DNA of 64,000 nucleotides, from NCBI GenBank assembly GCA_044228435.1, contig JBGAUW010000002.1, forward strand, positions 248,001-312,000, given 5' to 3'. The notes under the pieces are model-generated. The model worked only from the letters and a program-made list of their open reading frames with translations, did no database searches and had not been told where the DNA came from. The stretch's first letter is position 1; every line of letters starts with the position of its first letter. A program made the translations under genes and the position numbers. This stretch comes from Bog-950 sp044228435. GTDB lineage: Bacteria > Bacteroidota > Bacteroidia > Chitinophagales > LD1. Shown piece after piece: positions 45,110-54,661 of this stretch.

Positions 45110-46354
45110 ATGAAAAACTTTAACTTGTCTTTTTGCAGAGCTGCCTTAGCAGGCTCGCAAATAAAAATACTTACAGCTGCTCTACTTTTAACTGCCGCTA
45201 CTTCTTGCAACAAGCAAAGCGACCAGTCAATTAATAACATTGCAGCCTACCGCAGCGATGCAGGCGAAGCGCAAACCCTCGATTACACCACCATAAGCAG
45301 CAACACCACGCTAAACGATCGGGTGGATGGGGTAGACTATATTATTAAAAACGACTTGCGTGTTACTGCAGGGACCCTTACCATAAGGCCTGGTGTAACT
45401 TTAATGTTTGAAAGTGGTGCGGGCTTAACTATACAAGATGGTGGAAGCATAAGCGCTATAGGCGAAGCCGGAAATGAAATTTATTTTATTGGCCGCAATG
45501 GCAAACGTGGAGATTGGAAGGGTATAAGTGTATTAACCAACAGTACCCGGAATATACTATCATACATATATGTAGCGCACGGCGGGCATACCAACAATAC
45601 CAACGGATTGGCAGATGTTGTGGTGGGTGCAAACGCGGCCATCGAAATCAGCCATTCTGAATTTACAGCCAGCAATGCCTCGGGTATTGTAATAGGCAAA
45701 AATGCAGAGATTAGAAATTTTACAGCTAATAACATTCATACCAATACTACGTTCCCCCTTACTATTGATATTACGCTCGCTGCTAAGTTGCGCGATGAGA
45801 ATACCTTTACCAATAACGGCCGTAACTTTATTGCGCTTGTAAGCAGCGAAGCCACCGTGCAGGAGCCGGTTACACTAAGAGATTTGGCCATACCTTTTAT
45901 GCTTACCGGTAATACCGTAACTACCAACAGCATTATAATAAATGCAGGCACACATATAAAAATGGCCAGCGGAGCGCAATTAACTATTAGCGGCAATGGC
46001 TGGCTATCGGCCCTGGGTAGTGCCAATAACCCTATAGTGCTCGCCGGCGAGTACAACCAAAACGGGGAATGGAATGCCATTAACTTTGTTTCAACCAAAT
46101 CAGAAAACAACCGGTTGGAGTATTGCCAGATAACAGGGGGAGGCGGGGCCAGCCACAGTAATCGCGGCACTTTGAATTTAATGGGAAGCAGTGCGGGCAA
46201 TACACAGGTTAGCATTCGTAACTGCTGGGTTAAAAATAGTGCTGCTACAGGAATTTACATTCAAAAAAGCATGGTGCAGTATAATGCCGATATTGAAACT
46301 GCCAACCAGTTTGCCGGTAACGGAGCTGCAAATGTTTACTTTGATGTTAACTAA
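45110..46354 (+). CDS. Lipoprotein with right-handed beta-helix
   Basis: A 414-residue lipoprotein. The lipobox TAATSCNK near residue 33 follows a hydrophobic stretch, so it is lipid-anchored after cysteine 33. The mature chain has beta-helix features: ladder-like short strands with regular Asn/Gly turns (GLTIQDGGSISAIGEAGNEI, SGIVIGKNAEIRNFTANNI, GWLSALGSANNPIVLAG). Such domains often bind or cleave polysaccharides, but no catalytic set is visible. It is closed by a very strong terminator. Confidence 0.85.
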   Translation: MKNFNLSFCRAALAGSQIKILTAALLLTAATSCNKQSDQSINNIAAYRSDAGEAQTLDYTTISSNTTLNDRVDGVDYIIKNDLRVTAGTLTIRPGVTLMFESGAGLTIQDGGSISAIGEAGNEIYFIGRNGKRGDWKGISVLTNSTRNILSYIYVAHGGHTNNTNGLADVVVGANAAIEISHSEFTASNASGIVIGKNAEIRNFTANNIHTNTTFPLTIDITLAAKLRDENTFTNNGRNFIALVSSEATVQEPVTLRDLAIPFMLTGNTVTTNSIIINAGTHIKMASGAQLTISGNGWLSALGSANNPIVLAGEYNQNGEWNAINFVSTKSENNRLEYCQITGGGGASHSNRGTLNLMGSSAGNTQVSIRNCWVKNSAATGIYIQKSMVQYNADIETANQFAGNGAANVYFDVN

Positions 46355-46378
46355 GCTATATTCTCAACACAAAGCATT

Positions 46379-46418
46379 AAATAATAAGGGCCTTCTTTTC
46401 AGAAGGCCCTTATTATTT
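46379..46418 (+). terminator. Terminator with 18 bp arms after beta-helix gene
   Basis: AAATAATAAGGGCCTTCT and AGAAGGCCCTTATTATTT are perfect arms around TTTC, 24 bases after the stop. Confidence 0.9.
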
Positions 46419-46433
46419 AACAGAAACAGCAGG

Positions 46434-46730
46434 CTACTGTGCCTGACTATAACCCTCATTCTCCTCATCCTCTTCGCCGTTTATTTTCTCCTCATCGGTT
46501 TCTGAGCCCGGAATATCCAGGTCGCTGCCCGAAACAGCTTCTTCAAAATCCTTTTCGTTTAATTCCCTGTCAGGCTTTTGGTTGGGCGATTTCATTTTAG
46601 ATAAATCATCCGGGTCAATTTCATGCACCTCTTCGGCCTGGTTATAAATATCTTCGGTTGGCGGATAAGTAAGATGTTCTTCTATATCCTTTTTTTCACG
46701 CTCGGTGAGCTTTTCTTCTGGCTTTTTCAT
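46434..46730 (-). CDS. Small acidic protein of unknown function
   Basis: A 98-residue hydrophilic protein dominated by Glu, Asp and Lys, beginning MKKPEEKLTEREKKDIEEHL and ending in a run of acidic residues. No signal peptide, helix bundle or domain is recognised; it looks intrinsically disordered. A start 15 codons upstream was rejected because those residues are hydrophobic and cysteine-bearing. The charge pattern suggests a cytoplasmic stress or spacer protein, but this is only a guess. Confidence 0.65.
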   Translation of the reverse strand: MKKPEEKLTEREKKDIEEHLTYPPTEDIYNQAEEVHEIDPDDLSKMKSPNQKPDRELNEKDFEEAVSGSDLDIPGSETDEEKINGEEDEENEGYSQAQ

Positions 46731-46820
46731 AATAGTTGATTTTAGCTTACCGGAGCAAACCTCATACCCCAACACAACGGTAGCATTATCTTCCCCTATT
46801 ACCTCAAAAGGTGTAGCAAA

Positions 46821-48314
46821 TCAGCTTTTTTTCGCAAACCTGAAATCTCCCTTTTTGCATACTTTAAAATAAGGGATGGTTAGTTTAAGCGAAGCATGTA
46901 TATCGGCATTATACATATACTTCTTAGCAAACAGGCCCAACAAATCCTGAGTGCCAATTGTTAATGGGCCCAACCGCAAAGCAGTGCCCAAACTAAAGTT
47001 GCCGAATATATCGTAGGAGATGGGAACATAAACACCCAGCCATTTGTGCTCGTACTTAGGCGTAACAGCAAAAGTGGTTACATGGTGCACCATACGCTGC
47101 CTGGGCGACATATTAGGCGACACCATGGCCGATACCATCACACCAAAGTTTTTATAAAAGTAGTAATCCACAAACAGGTTAAAGCGGGTAGGCAGTATAA
47201 CCGTAAAGAACTTGCTGCCATTTTGCACCACAAATTTCGATTGTATGGTATCATCTATACTCTGCAACCCATCCGGAAAGTTAGCGCCGCCTACATACCA
47301 GTTATCTACATCGGCATAAAAATCGCGGCTGTTGGCGCTGCGCTTAAATTTTAGTGCACCCATATCCATTACCGAAAAGCCTGCGGCTAACTTATAATGC
47401 TTTTTAGTAGTAAAACCTTCACAATGGCAATCCATTTCTTCGCTGCCATCCTTCTCGGGCCACCATTCATAAATAGCGCCCAAATCTAACCCTACAGTGG
47501 GCACACCTGCGTTAAACGACATCGCATTTCTTAAATAGGTGTCGGCATTCTGTGCATTCGGTTCGCTGGTAATCAGGTTATCACTGTATGCATATTTGGC
47601 TTCGGTGTTGTAAATGCTCAGCAACTCGTATTCGTTCCATTTGTAGCTCAGGTTTTTTACATAGCCATAAGCGCCGGCAATAGGCTGCAATAATTTTATA
47701 GTTCCACCCGCTTTAAAAAGGTGGCCACCCTTATCGTAAACCACGCGGGAGTATGTAATACCGTAATCGTTCCAAATGGCCGATTTTACCGATAGGTTTC
47801 CATTATACAACTCGCGCCCTACATAATTGGTTAAAGCATTAGCCTGTTGGCCTAAACCGTGGTAAGCCGTGCGGGCAAATACCTCAGTTACATTATCTGC
47901 ATTAAACACCGCGTTGGCATGGTAGCTAAAGGCAATGGCATTTTTGTTCCGGTTCTTCTTATTACCAAAACTTACCATTAACGATAGCGGCCCCTGCACT
48001 TGTGCGCCCACATACGCTCTTTTATCTTTTCCGTTTACCCGCTCGTGCAGGTAAGTAGCCTGAAAATCGGCATTATTAAACAGCGAGGGATGCAGCAAAG
48101 GCTTGCGGTTAATGCCCACGTAGTTATTATTAAAAGTGGCGGCGGCACTTATAATATTAATATCTACCAAAAACGGGCTATTGGCAATTGCCGGGTTGTA
48201 ATTTACGTTGGTAATACCACCGTAAGCGCTACCCCTTAAGCCTATAAAAAACTGTGCGTTTGCAGTTAAGCCCACCAGTAGGGCCGCAAGGATGGTGATT
48301 GACCTTTTTTTCAT
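46821..48314 (-). CDS. DUF5723 outer-membrane beta-barrel protein
   Basis: A 497-residue protein with the signal peptide MKKRSITILAALLVGLTANAQ. It starts FFIGLRGSAYGGITNVNYNP, the opening of the DUF5723 family of Bacteroidota. The body is amphipathic beta-strand, rich in aromatic and glycine residues, compatible with an outer-membrane barrel. A cysteine pair in MDCHCEGFTTKKHY may sit in a loop. The function of the family is unknown. It appears monocistronic and is divergent from the alpha-2-macroglobulin gene, with a repeat element in the spacer. Confidence 0.85.
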   Translation of the reverse strand: MKKRSITILAALLVGLTANAQFFIGLRGSAYGGITNVNYNPAIANSPFLVDINIISAAATFNNNYVGINRKPLLHPSLFNNADFQATYLHERVNGKDKRAYVGAQVQGPLSLMVSFGNKKNRNKNAIAFSYHANAVFNADNVTEVFARTAYHGLGQQANALTNYVGRELYNGNLSVKSAIWNDYGITYSRVVYDKGGHLFKAGGTIKLLQPIAGAYGYVKNLSYKWNEYELLSIYNTEAKYAYSDNLITSEPNAQNADTYLRNAMSFNAGVPTVGLDLGAIYEWWPEKDGSEEMDCHCEGFTTKKHYKLAAGFSVMDMGALKFKRSANSRDFYADVDNWYVGGANFPDGLQSIDDTIQSKFVVQNGSKFFTVILPTRFNLFVDYYFYKNFGVMVSAMVSPNMSPRQRMVHHVTTFAVTPKYEHKWLGVYVPISYDIFGNFSLGTALRLGPLTIGTQDLLGLFAKKYMYNADIHASLKLTIPYFKVCKKGDFRFAKKS

Positions 48315-48855
48315 AGTAAACGGGGTTTAGTGAAGAAAAAAGTCGAACTGGTGTCATGCGTTAGGTGGGCTTATTTATTATTTAACGCAGGGGTTGAAGT
48401 TTTTAGTATGTAAGAAAATCGGAGCGGTAGCGCAAAGTCCAGCACTAAATTCATAAACAGCATTTTACAACATGAGTTTTCAGTAACGGTTTAAAAAGTC
48501 TGGCTGTATTTTTAATGGCATTGTGAATTTTGGCGTTAAGAAAATCGCGATGGGAACCGTAAAAACTGCATACTGTTTGAAGTGGCGCGGGCTAAATTGT
48601 TTTGAATAACGTAAAACAAACGCAGCGCCACAAGTTTATGCAGTTTCGGTTCGCAGCGTGATTTTTAGACAAAAGTCACACAGCCTTGAACTTTTCTTTG
48701 TTACTTTCTTTTGGTTCAAGCCAAAAGAAAGTAAGATACAAGGCAGCAAGGCAAGCCTCAAAAAAATATTTGTGCACAAACACAATAAAATAAGCCTACT
48801 TAGCGTAGATTAGACATTGCATATTTGTGCAACACTAACCAACCCTAACCCCTCC
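48315..48855. other. Spacer upstream of the alpha-2-macroglobulin gene
   Basis: This 541-base spacer carries repeat copy A (48524-48734) and a weak -7-like CATATTTG at 48820-48827, 28 bases before the A2M start. No gene is supported in it. Confidence 0.65.
48524..48734. repeat. Long-hairpin repeat element, copy A
   Basis: A left arm (48540-48590: ATCGCGATGGGAACCG, ACTGCATACTG, AAGTGGCGCGG) pairs imperfectly with a right arm (48622-48666: GCGCCACAAGTTTATGCAGT, TCGGTTCGCAGCGTGAT). A second perfect hairpin ends the element: TTACTTTCTTTTGG and CCAAAAGAAAGTAA around TTCAAG at 48701-48734. Confidence 0.85.
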
Positions 48856-51800
48856 ATGCGTATCGCAAAAATCTCCCTCGTTGCCCTGGCAATGCTGTTG
48901 ATAGTATCGTGTAACAAGAACAAAGTAAACCTTCTCGAAACCAACGCTAAGGCAGAAGTGCCCTCACTGGGCAATCTCACCTTTACCTTCGATAAAAACC
49001 TGGTAGGCGATTCACTGCTCAACCAGTGGGATACTACTGAGTATATTGAGTTTAGTCCTAAAATCCCCGGCCGCTTCCGTTGGGAGAATGCCAATGAACT
49101 GGTATTTTCCCCCGAGGCAGAACTGCCCCCTGCCGTGTCTTTTACCGGTAACGTAACCAATCGCATTTTACAACACAGTCAAAAGCTATCGCTGGGCAAA
49201 TGCGAAAAGCTAAGTTTCCATACCCCCTATCTGCAATTGCAAAACAGCAATGCTATGTGGAACGTGAGCGATGGCAATGCCGGCAACGCCTTTCCGCAAA
49301 TAGACCTTTACTTTAACTACCGCGTTAACCCTGCTTTGCTTAAAGATTTGCTAAGCATAAATGTAGATGGCGCTAAGGTTAATTACAACATACAAACCTC
49401 AACTGCCGATACTAAAATTTCGGTAACCCTGATGGGCTTTAAGGTAGAAGATAAAGACCTGGTGGCAAAGCTTAAAATTGAAAAGGGACTGCTGCCCGAG
49501 CGCGGCACCAATCCTACTGATCAGGCTATTGAGGCTACGCTTGTAATTACTTCGCCCTATAACATGACGGTGCAAAATGTAGAAAGCGACCATGATGGCA
49601 CACAGGGCAACGTAAAAGTATTGATGAGCCAAAGTCCGGTAAGCGAAGGCCTTGAAAAGTTTATCAGCTTCGACCCTAAGGTGAACTTTAAAGCCGAAGT
49701 AACCAGCGAAGGCATGGTTATTACATCGGAAGAGTTTGATGTAGCAAAAAGCTATACATTAAAACTGAATGAGGGCATGAAGGGCCGTATTGGCGGAACG
49801 CTGAAAGAAGATTACTCAGCCACCGTAGCCTTTGGCAAGCTGGAACCACAAATTTCTTTCGCCAATAAAAAAGGTGTTTACCTTTCGCTTAAAGGCGCTA
49901 AAAATATTGAGGTAAAAATAACCTCGGTAAAAAGAGTAAAGGTGCGTATTGCCAAAATTTACGAGAATAACCTGTTGGCCGCACAGCGCTATGGGTTTGA
50001 TAGCGACTATGGATACGAAGGCGAATATTATGAAGGCGAAGGAAGCTACTACGGCAGCGATGCGGTAATGGGCGATGTGATTTACGAAAAAGAGATTGAC
50101 ACAAAAGACCTTCCGCGCCTGGGCAATAGCCGCCTGTTTAAAATGAACATGGAAGATAAGTTGAAAGACTTTAAAGGTATTTATCATATCAGCATTGCCA
50201 GCACCGAAGATTATTGGCTGAAAGATTCCCGGATGATTTCGATGAGCGATATAGGCTTAATAGCTAAAGAAGCCGGCGACAAGCTTTTTGTATTTGCCAA
50301 CTCAATACAAACCGCCGAGGCATTTAGCGGCGTAAACATTAGCGTGTTAGGCAGCAACAACCAAACCATTGGCAGCGGCACTACCGATGCCAGCGGCGTA
50401 GCGGTAATTGATTTAAAGAAAAGAGATTTTAGCGGCTTCCGCAGTGCTATGATAACCGCCCGCAGCGGCAACGATTTTAATTACCTGCCCTTTAACGCAA
50501 CCCACGTAGAAACTTCGCGCTTTGATGTAGGCGGCAAACGCCAGAACAGCACCGGTCTTGATGCCTTTGTATATGCCGAGCGCGATATTTATCGCCCCGG
50601 CGAGAAAATAAACTTTAGTGTAATTACCCGCAACTGGCAATGGAAAAGCCCCGGCGAAATTCCGTTGAAGATGAAGTTTGTATTGCCTAATGGCAAGGAG
50701 CTTAAAACCTTAAAGAAAACCCTGAACGATGAAGGCTCGCTTGAAACACAGATAGAGTTAGCACCATCAGCCGTTACCGGTAACTATACCATGGATGTAT
50801 ACAGCAGTAACGATATTTTACTGGCCAGTAAAAACATACATGTAGAAGAGTTTATGCCCGACCGCATAAAAGTTACCAGCACACCCGATAAGAAATTTTT
50901 AAAACCCGGTGAGAATACTACCCTGGCCATTAATGCTGTAAACTTTTTCGGTCCGCCGGCAGCTAACCGCAACTACGAGTTAGAGATTCAGTTAAAGGAT
51001 AAATATTTTTCGCCGGAGCGATATAATAAGTTCGATTTTATGCTGGCCGACTTAAACACCAGCTACGATAAAATTAACCGAGCTGGCAAAACCGATGAAA
51101 ATGGCAATGCCAAAGAAAGCTACACCGTGCCCGCCGATTACCACGACCGTGGCCTGGTGCAGGCCGATTTTTTTACCACCGTATTTGATGAAACCGGCCG
51201 ACCGGTTAACCGCCGCAGCGTAGTTGATATTTACACGCAGGATGTATTTTACGGCCTTGGTTGGGATGGTTATTATTACTGCGCCCTTAACCAGCCCATC
51301 AACTTTCCGTTGATTGCCTTAAACAAAGATGAAAAACCGGTTGCTGCTAAAGCACACATACAGGTTATTAAGCACGAATACCGGGTAGTGCTTAGCAAAA
51401 GCTATAGCTACTTTAGGTACGAAAGCCAGCGTGAGGACAAAACGATTATTGACCAGGAAGTGAATGTAAGCGGCGAAGCCACAGCCTTTAACTTTGTACC
51501 CCGCACACCGGGCTCTTATGAAATTCGTATAGCCAAACCGGGTGCTAACGCTTTTGTAAAAAGAGAGTTTTACAGCTATGGCTATTGGGGTAATGGTGGC
51601 TACGGCAGCAACTTTGAGGTTAACAACGAAGGCAACGTAGATATTGAACTGGATAAGAAAAGCTATGTAACCGGCGAGACTGCCAAGGTTCTGTTTAAAG
51701 CGCCCTTTAACGGAAAAATGCTGGTTACCTTAGAGAATGACAAGGTGATTGAATACAAATATGTAACGGTAGAAAACCGCTCGGCTTCGGTAACGTTTAA

Positions 51801-54252
51801 TTTAAAGAGCGAAGACTTACCTAATGCCTACGTAACAGCAACACTTATTAAGCCGCACGAAGAAACCGATATGCCTTTAACAGTAGCGCATGGTTATAAA
51901 TCTATTTCAGTTGAGGAAACCGCGCGGAAAATACCGGTGCAAATATTTGCCGAAAAGAATGTGCGCTCTCGCACGCACCAAAAAGTAAAAGTAAAAGGTG
52001 CGCCTAACTGCAAAATAACACTTGCCGCTGTAGATGAAGGCATTTTGCAATTGACTAACTACCAAACACCCGACCCTTATAATTTCTTTTATGCCAAGCG
52101 GGCTTTAGGTGTAAACTCGTTTGATTTATATCCGCTGTTGTTTCCGGAGTTAAGAGGCACAATCTCTTCAACCGGTGGAGATGGTTTTGATTTAAGTAAG
52201 CGTACCAACCCTTTACAAAACAAGCGTGTAAAATTGGTGAGCTACTGGAGCGGTATTACCGATGCCAATGGCAACGGCGAAGCCAACTTCGAGTTTGATA
52301 TACCACAGTTTAGCGGACAATTACGCTTAATGGCGGTAGCCTATAAAGATGTCGCCTTTGGCAGCAGCGATATGAGTATGACGGTTGCCGACCCGGTAGT
52401 AATAAGCACGGCCCTGCCGCGTTTCCTTTCGCCTAAAGATACGGTGATAGTGCCGGTTACCATTTCTAACACTACTAAAAACTCAACCACCGCCAGCGCG
52501 GCAATGAAGGTAAGCGGCCCTATAAAGATTGCAGGCAGCAGCAGTCAGTCGGTGGCTATAAAAGCGAATGCCGAGGGGCGAGTAAACTTCCAGATAGTAG
52601 CAGATGCTAAGATTGATGTGGCTAAAGTAGTAGTAGAGGTAAATGCACTAAACGAAAAATTCACAGATGAAACGGATATTACCGTAAGGCCTCCGGCTTC
52701 GCTGCAAAAGCTAACCAACTCAGGTGCCATTGCCGCAGGCAGTTCAACTAAAATGACTTTCGACCTGGATAAGTTTTTACCCGGCAGCGCCGATTACCAA
52801 TTAGTGTTAAGCAAAAATCCGGCCCTCGAAATTGCCGACCAGATGTATGCATTGGTTAACTACCCTTATGGCTGCACCGAGCAAACAGTAAGCGCAGCCT
52901 TCCCTCAGTTATACTATGGCGACCTGGCCGACCTGCTTAAGTTCGATAAAAACGCCAAGGCCAATGCCAACTACAATGTGCAGGTAGCCATACAAAAAAT
53001 AAAAATGCGGCAGTTGTATAACGGCGCCATAACCCTGTGGGACCAGGAAGGCACCGAAAACTGGTGGGCTACAGTGTATGCGGCACACTTCCTATTAGAG
53101 GCGCAAAAGGCAGGCTTTGATGTAGACAAAACCTTACAGGATAATATCTACCAATACCTGACCAACCGCCTTAAAACACGCGAGTTTATTACCTACTACT
53201 TTAACGGCCTGCAGAAAAAACAGATTGCACCTAAAGAGGTAGCCTACTCGCTGTATGTTTTAGCGCTTGCCGGCAAGCCACAGGTAAGCACTATGAACTA
53301 CTACAAACAGAACACCGAAATACTGGCCTTAGACAGCAAATACTTATTAAGCGCTGCCTATGCCCTTGCCGGCGACCGTAGTAAGTTTAAAGAGATGTTA
53401 CCTAACAGCTTTACCGGCGAAGTAGCGAACAAAGAAACCGGTGGAAGTTTTTACAGCGATTTACGCGATGAAGGTATTGCCCTAAACTCAATATTGGAGG
53501 TGGACCCTAACAACCCCCAAATAGGCACAATGAGTAAGCATGTGAGCCACGAATTAAAAACACGCTATTATCTAAGCACACAGGAGCGTGCCTTTGGTTT
53601 CCTTGCCCTCGGTAAAATTGCCCGCATAGCCAACACCAGCAATCTAACCGTATCGGTTAAGGTGAATGGTAAAGAGATAGCTAAAAACGATGGCAGCAAC
53701 TTAAAGCTTACCAGCAAACAACTTGGCGGCAGCAATGTAGAAGTAACAGCCACCGGCACCGGTAGATTGTATTACTTCTGGCAAAGCGAGGGCATCAGTA
53801 AAGATGGCACCGTTAAAGAAGAAGACAGCTACCTAAAAGTGCGCAAGCGTTTTTACGACCGCTACGGGCGACAATTGAGCAGCAACAACTTTGCACAAAA
53901 CGATTTAGTAATAGTGGGCATTACTTTAGAGAATAGCTACAGCCGTTATATAGATAATATAGTGATTACCGATATGCTGCCTGCAGGCTTTGAAATAGAA
54001 AACCCGCGCACCAAAGAAATACCGGGCATGGACTGGATTAAAAACGAAAGCACCCCGCAACACTTAGATGTGCGCGACGACCGTGTAAATATGTTTGTTG
54101 GCATAGGCAGCCAGCCGCAAACGTATTATTACGCTGTCCGCGCAGTTTCGCCGGGCACCTATGTAATGGGGCCCGTAATGGCCGACGCCATGTATAACGG
54201 CGAGTATCATTCCTACAACGGTGCCGGCACCGTGCGCATTTCGCAGAAGTAA
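48856..54252 (+). CDS. Bacterial alpha-2-macroglobulin, lipoprotein
   Basis: An envelope-anchored protease trap of about 1,798 residues. The start MRIAKISLVALAMLLIVSCNK with its lipobox is preferred over the ATG 13 codons upstream. Successive MG-type domains build the N-terminal half, with a bait region about residues 960-1000. The thioester signature CTEQ sits at Cys1340-Gln1343 (YPYGCTEQTVSAAF) inside an alpha-helical thioester domain. The C-terminus (GTYVMGPVMADAMYNGEYHSY) is the receptor-like MG domain. By homology with E. coli YfhM it protects the periplasm against proteases. The partner penicillin-binding protein PbpC, often adjacent, is absent here. Confidence 0.95.
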   Translation: MRIAKISLVALAMLLIVSCNKNKVNLLETNAKAEVPSLGNLTFTFDKNLVGDSLLNQWDTTEYIEFSPKIPGRFRWENANELVFSPEAELPPAVSFTGNVTNRILQHSQKLSLGKCEKLSFHTPYLQLQNSNAMWNVSDGNAGNAFPQIDLYFNYRVNPALLKDLLSINVDGAKVNYNIQTSTADTKISVTLMGFKVEDKDLVAKLKIEKGLLPERGTNPTDQAIEATLVITSPYNMTVQNVESDHDGTQGNVKVLMSQSPVSEGLEKFISFDPKVNFKAEVTSEGMVITSEEFDVAKSYTLKLNEGMKGRIGGTLKEDYSATVAFGKLEPQISFANKKGVYLSLKGAKNIEVKITSVKRVKVRIAKIYENNLLAAQRYGFDSDYGYEGEYYEGEGSYYGSDAVMGDVIYEKEIDTKDLPRLGNSRLFKMNMEDKLKDFKGIYHISIASTEDYWLKDSRMISMSDIGLIAKEAGDKLFVFANSIQTAEAFSGVNISVLGSNNQTIGSGTTDASGVAVIDLKKRDFSGFRSAMITARSGNDFNYLPFNATHVETSRFDVGGKRQNSTGLDAFVYAERDIYRPGEKINFSVITRNWQWKSPGEIPLKMKFVLPNGKELKTLKKTLNDEGSLETQIELAPSAVTGNYTMDVYSSNDILLASKNIHVEEFMPDRIKVTSTPDKKFLKPGENTTLAINAVNFFGPPAANRNYELEIQLKDKYFSPERYNKFDFMLADLNTSYDKINRAGKTDENGNAKESYTVPADYHDRGLVQADFFTTVFDETGRPVNRRSVVDIYTQDVFYGLGWDGYYYCALNQPINFPLIALNKDEKPVAAKAHIQVIKHEYRVVLSKSYSYFRYESQREDKTIIDQEVNVSGEATAFNFVPRTPGSYEIRIAKPGANAFVKREFYSYGYWGNGGYGSNFEVNNEGNVDIELDKKSYVTGETAKVLFKAPFNGKMLVTLENDKVIEYKYVTVENRSASVTFNLKSEDLPNAYVTATLIKPHEETDMPLTVAHGYKSISVEETARKIPVQIFAEKNVRSRTHQKVKVKGAPNCKITLAAVDEGILQLTNYQTPDPYNFFYAKRALGVNSFDLYPLLFPELRGTISSTGGDGFDLSKRTNPLQNKRVKLVSYWSGITDANGNGEANFEFDIPQFSGQLRLMAVAYKDVAFGSSDMSMTVADPVVISTALPRFLSPKDTVIVPVTISNTTKNSTTASAAMKVSGPIKIAGSSSQSVAIKANAEGRVNFQIVADAKIDVAKVVVEVNALNEKFTDETDITVRPPASLQKLTNSGAIAAGSSTKMTFDLDKFLPGSADYQLVLSKNPALEIADQMYALVNYPYGCTEQTVSAAFPQLYYGDLADLLKFDKNAKANANYNVQVAIQKIKMRQLYNGAITLWDQEGTENWWATVYAAHFLLEAQKAGFDVDKTLQDNIYQYLTNRLKTREFITYYFNGLQKKQIAPKEVAYSLYVLALAGKPQVSTMNYYKQNTEILALDSKYLLSAAYALAGDRSKFKEMLPNSFTGEVANKETGGSFYSDLRDEGIALNSILEVDPNNPQIGTMSKHVSHELKTRYYLSTQERAFGFLALGKIARIANTSNLTVSVKVNGKEIAKNDGSNLKLTSKQLGGSNVEVTATGTGRLYYFWQSEGISKDGTVKEEDSYLKVRKRFYDRYGRQLSSNNFAQNDLVIVGITLENSYSRYIDNIVITDMLPAGFEIENPRTKEIPGMDWIKNESTPQHLDVRDDRVNMFVGIGSQPQTYYYAVRAVSPGTYVMGPVMADAMYNGEYHSYNGAGTVRISQK

Positions 54253-54273
54253 AACACCACTCCGTTAAAAACC

Positions 54274-54306
54274 AAACCGCCGTAGCTTTTTGAAACTACG
54301 GCGGTT
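54274..54306 (+). terminator. Terminator of the alpha-2-macroglobulin gene
   Basis: AAACCGCCGTAG and CTACGGCGGTTT form a perfect 12 bp stem around CTTTTTGAAA, 21 bases past the stop. Confidence 0.88.
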
Positions 54307-54391
54307 TTTATTTTTATATCTTTTGGACTCCATCCACTTTCGTCAACCTGCGGGTGACACCAACACCCTTAGCGCAAATTTTATGAGCACG

Positions 54392-54455
54392 GCGCTAATG
54401 TCCCCCGCCGGCGGGGGAAAGTTCCGACGCTCTGGTCGGAACAGGGGGTGGATGT
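54392..54455. repeat. GC-rich palindromic cassette, copy 1
   Basis: GCGCTAATGTCCCCCGCC and the CCCCCGCCGGCGGGGG palindrome are followed by the GTTCCGACGCTCTGGTCGGAAC hairpin (arms GTTCCGA/TCGGAAC) and GGGGGTGGATG. The order inverts that at 59231-59383. Confidence 0.75.
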
Positions 54456-54494
54456 ATTTGCTGTAAGATTTAGCGCTAAACTTCCTAAAAAACA

Positions 54495-54529
54495 GAACCG
54501 CCGTAGCTTTTGAAACTACGGCGGTTTTC
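54495..54529. terminator. Second near-identical terminator
   Basis: GAACCGCCGTAG and CTACGGCGGTTTTC repeat the first terminator 221 bases on, with the loop one base shorter. It may serve the acyl-CoA dehydrogenase gene from the other side, or be a duplicated copy. Confidence 0.75.
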
Positions 54530-54570
54530 TATTTATCTACTTTAAAGTATTCAGTACTAAACCAAGCAAT

Positions 54571-54643
54571 GTCACACTGAGCGCAGTCGAAGTGCGGCAT
54601 TGCGCTGGCGGAAGCACTTGTCTTCGACTAAGCTTAGACTGAC
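54571..54643. repeat. REP-like element (GTCACACTGAGCGCAGTCGAAGTG type)
   Basis: The well-known dispersed motif GTCACACTGAGCGCAG is followed by TCGAAGTG, and a degenerate inverse (CACTTGTCTTCGACTAAG, then CTTAGACTGAC) closes it, giving an imperfect hairpin. It lies 18 bases from the acyl-CoA dehydrogenase stop. Confidence 0.75.
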
Positions 54644-54661
54644 ATACTTCCTTATATTTTC

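Larger units (their letters stand above)
54253..54661. other. Repeat-filled spacer between A2M and acyl-CoA dehydrogenase genes
   Basis: This spacer contains two near-identical terminators, a GC-rich palindromic cassette and a REP-like element. No gene is supported in it. Confidence 0.8.
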
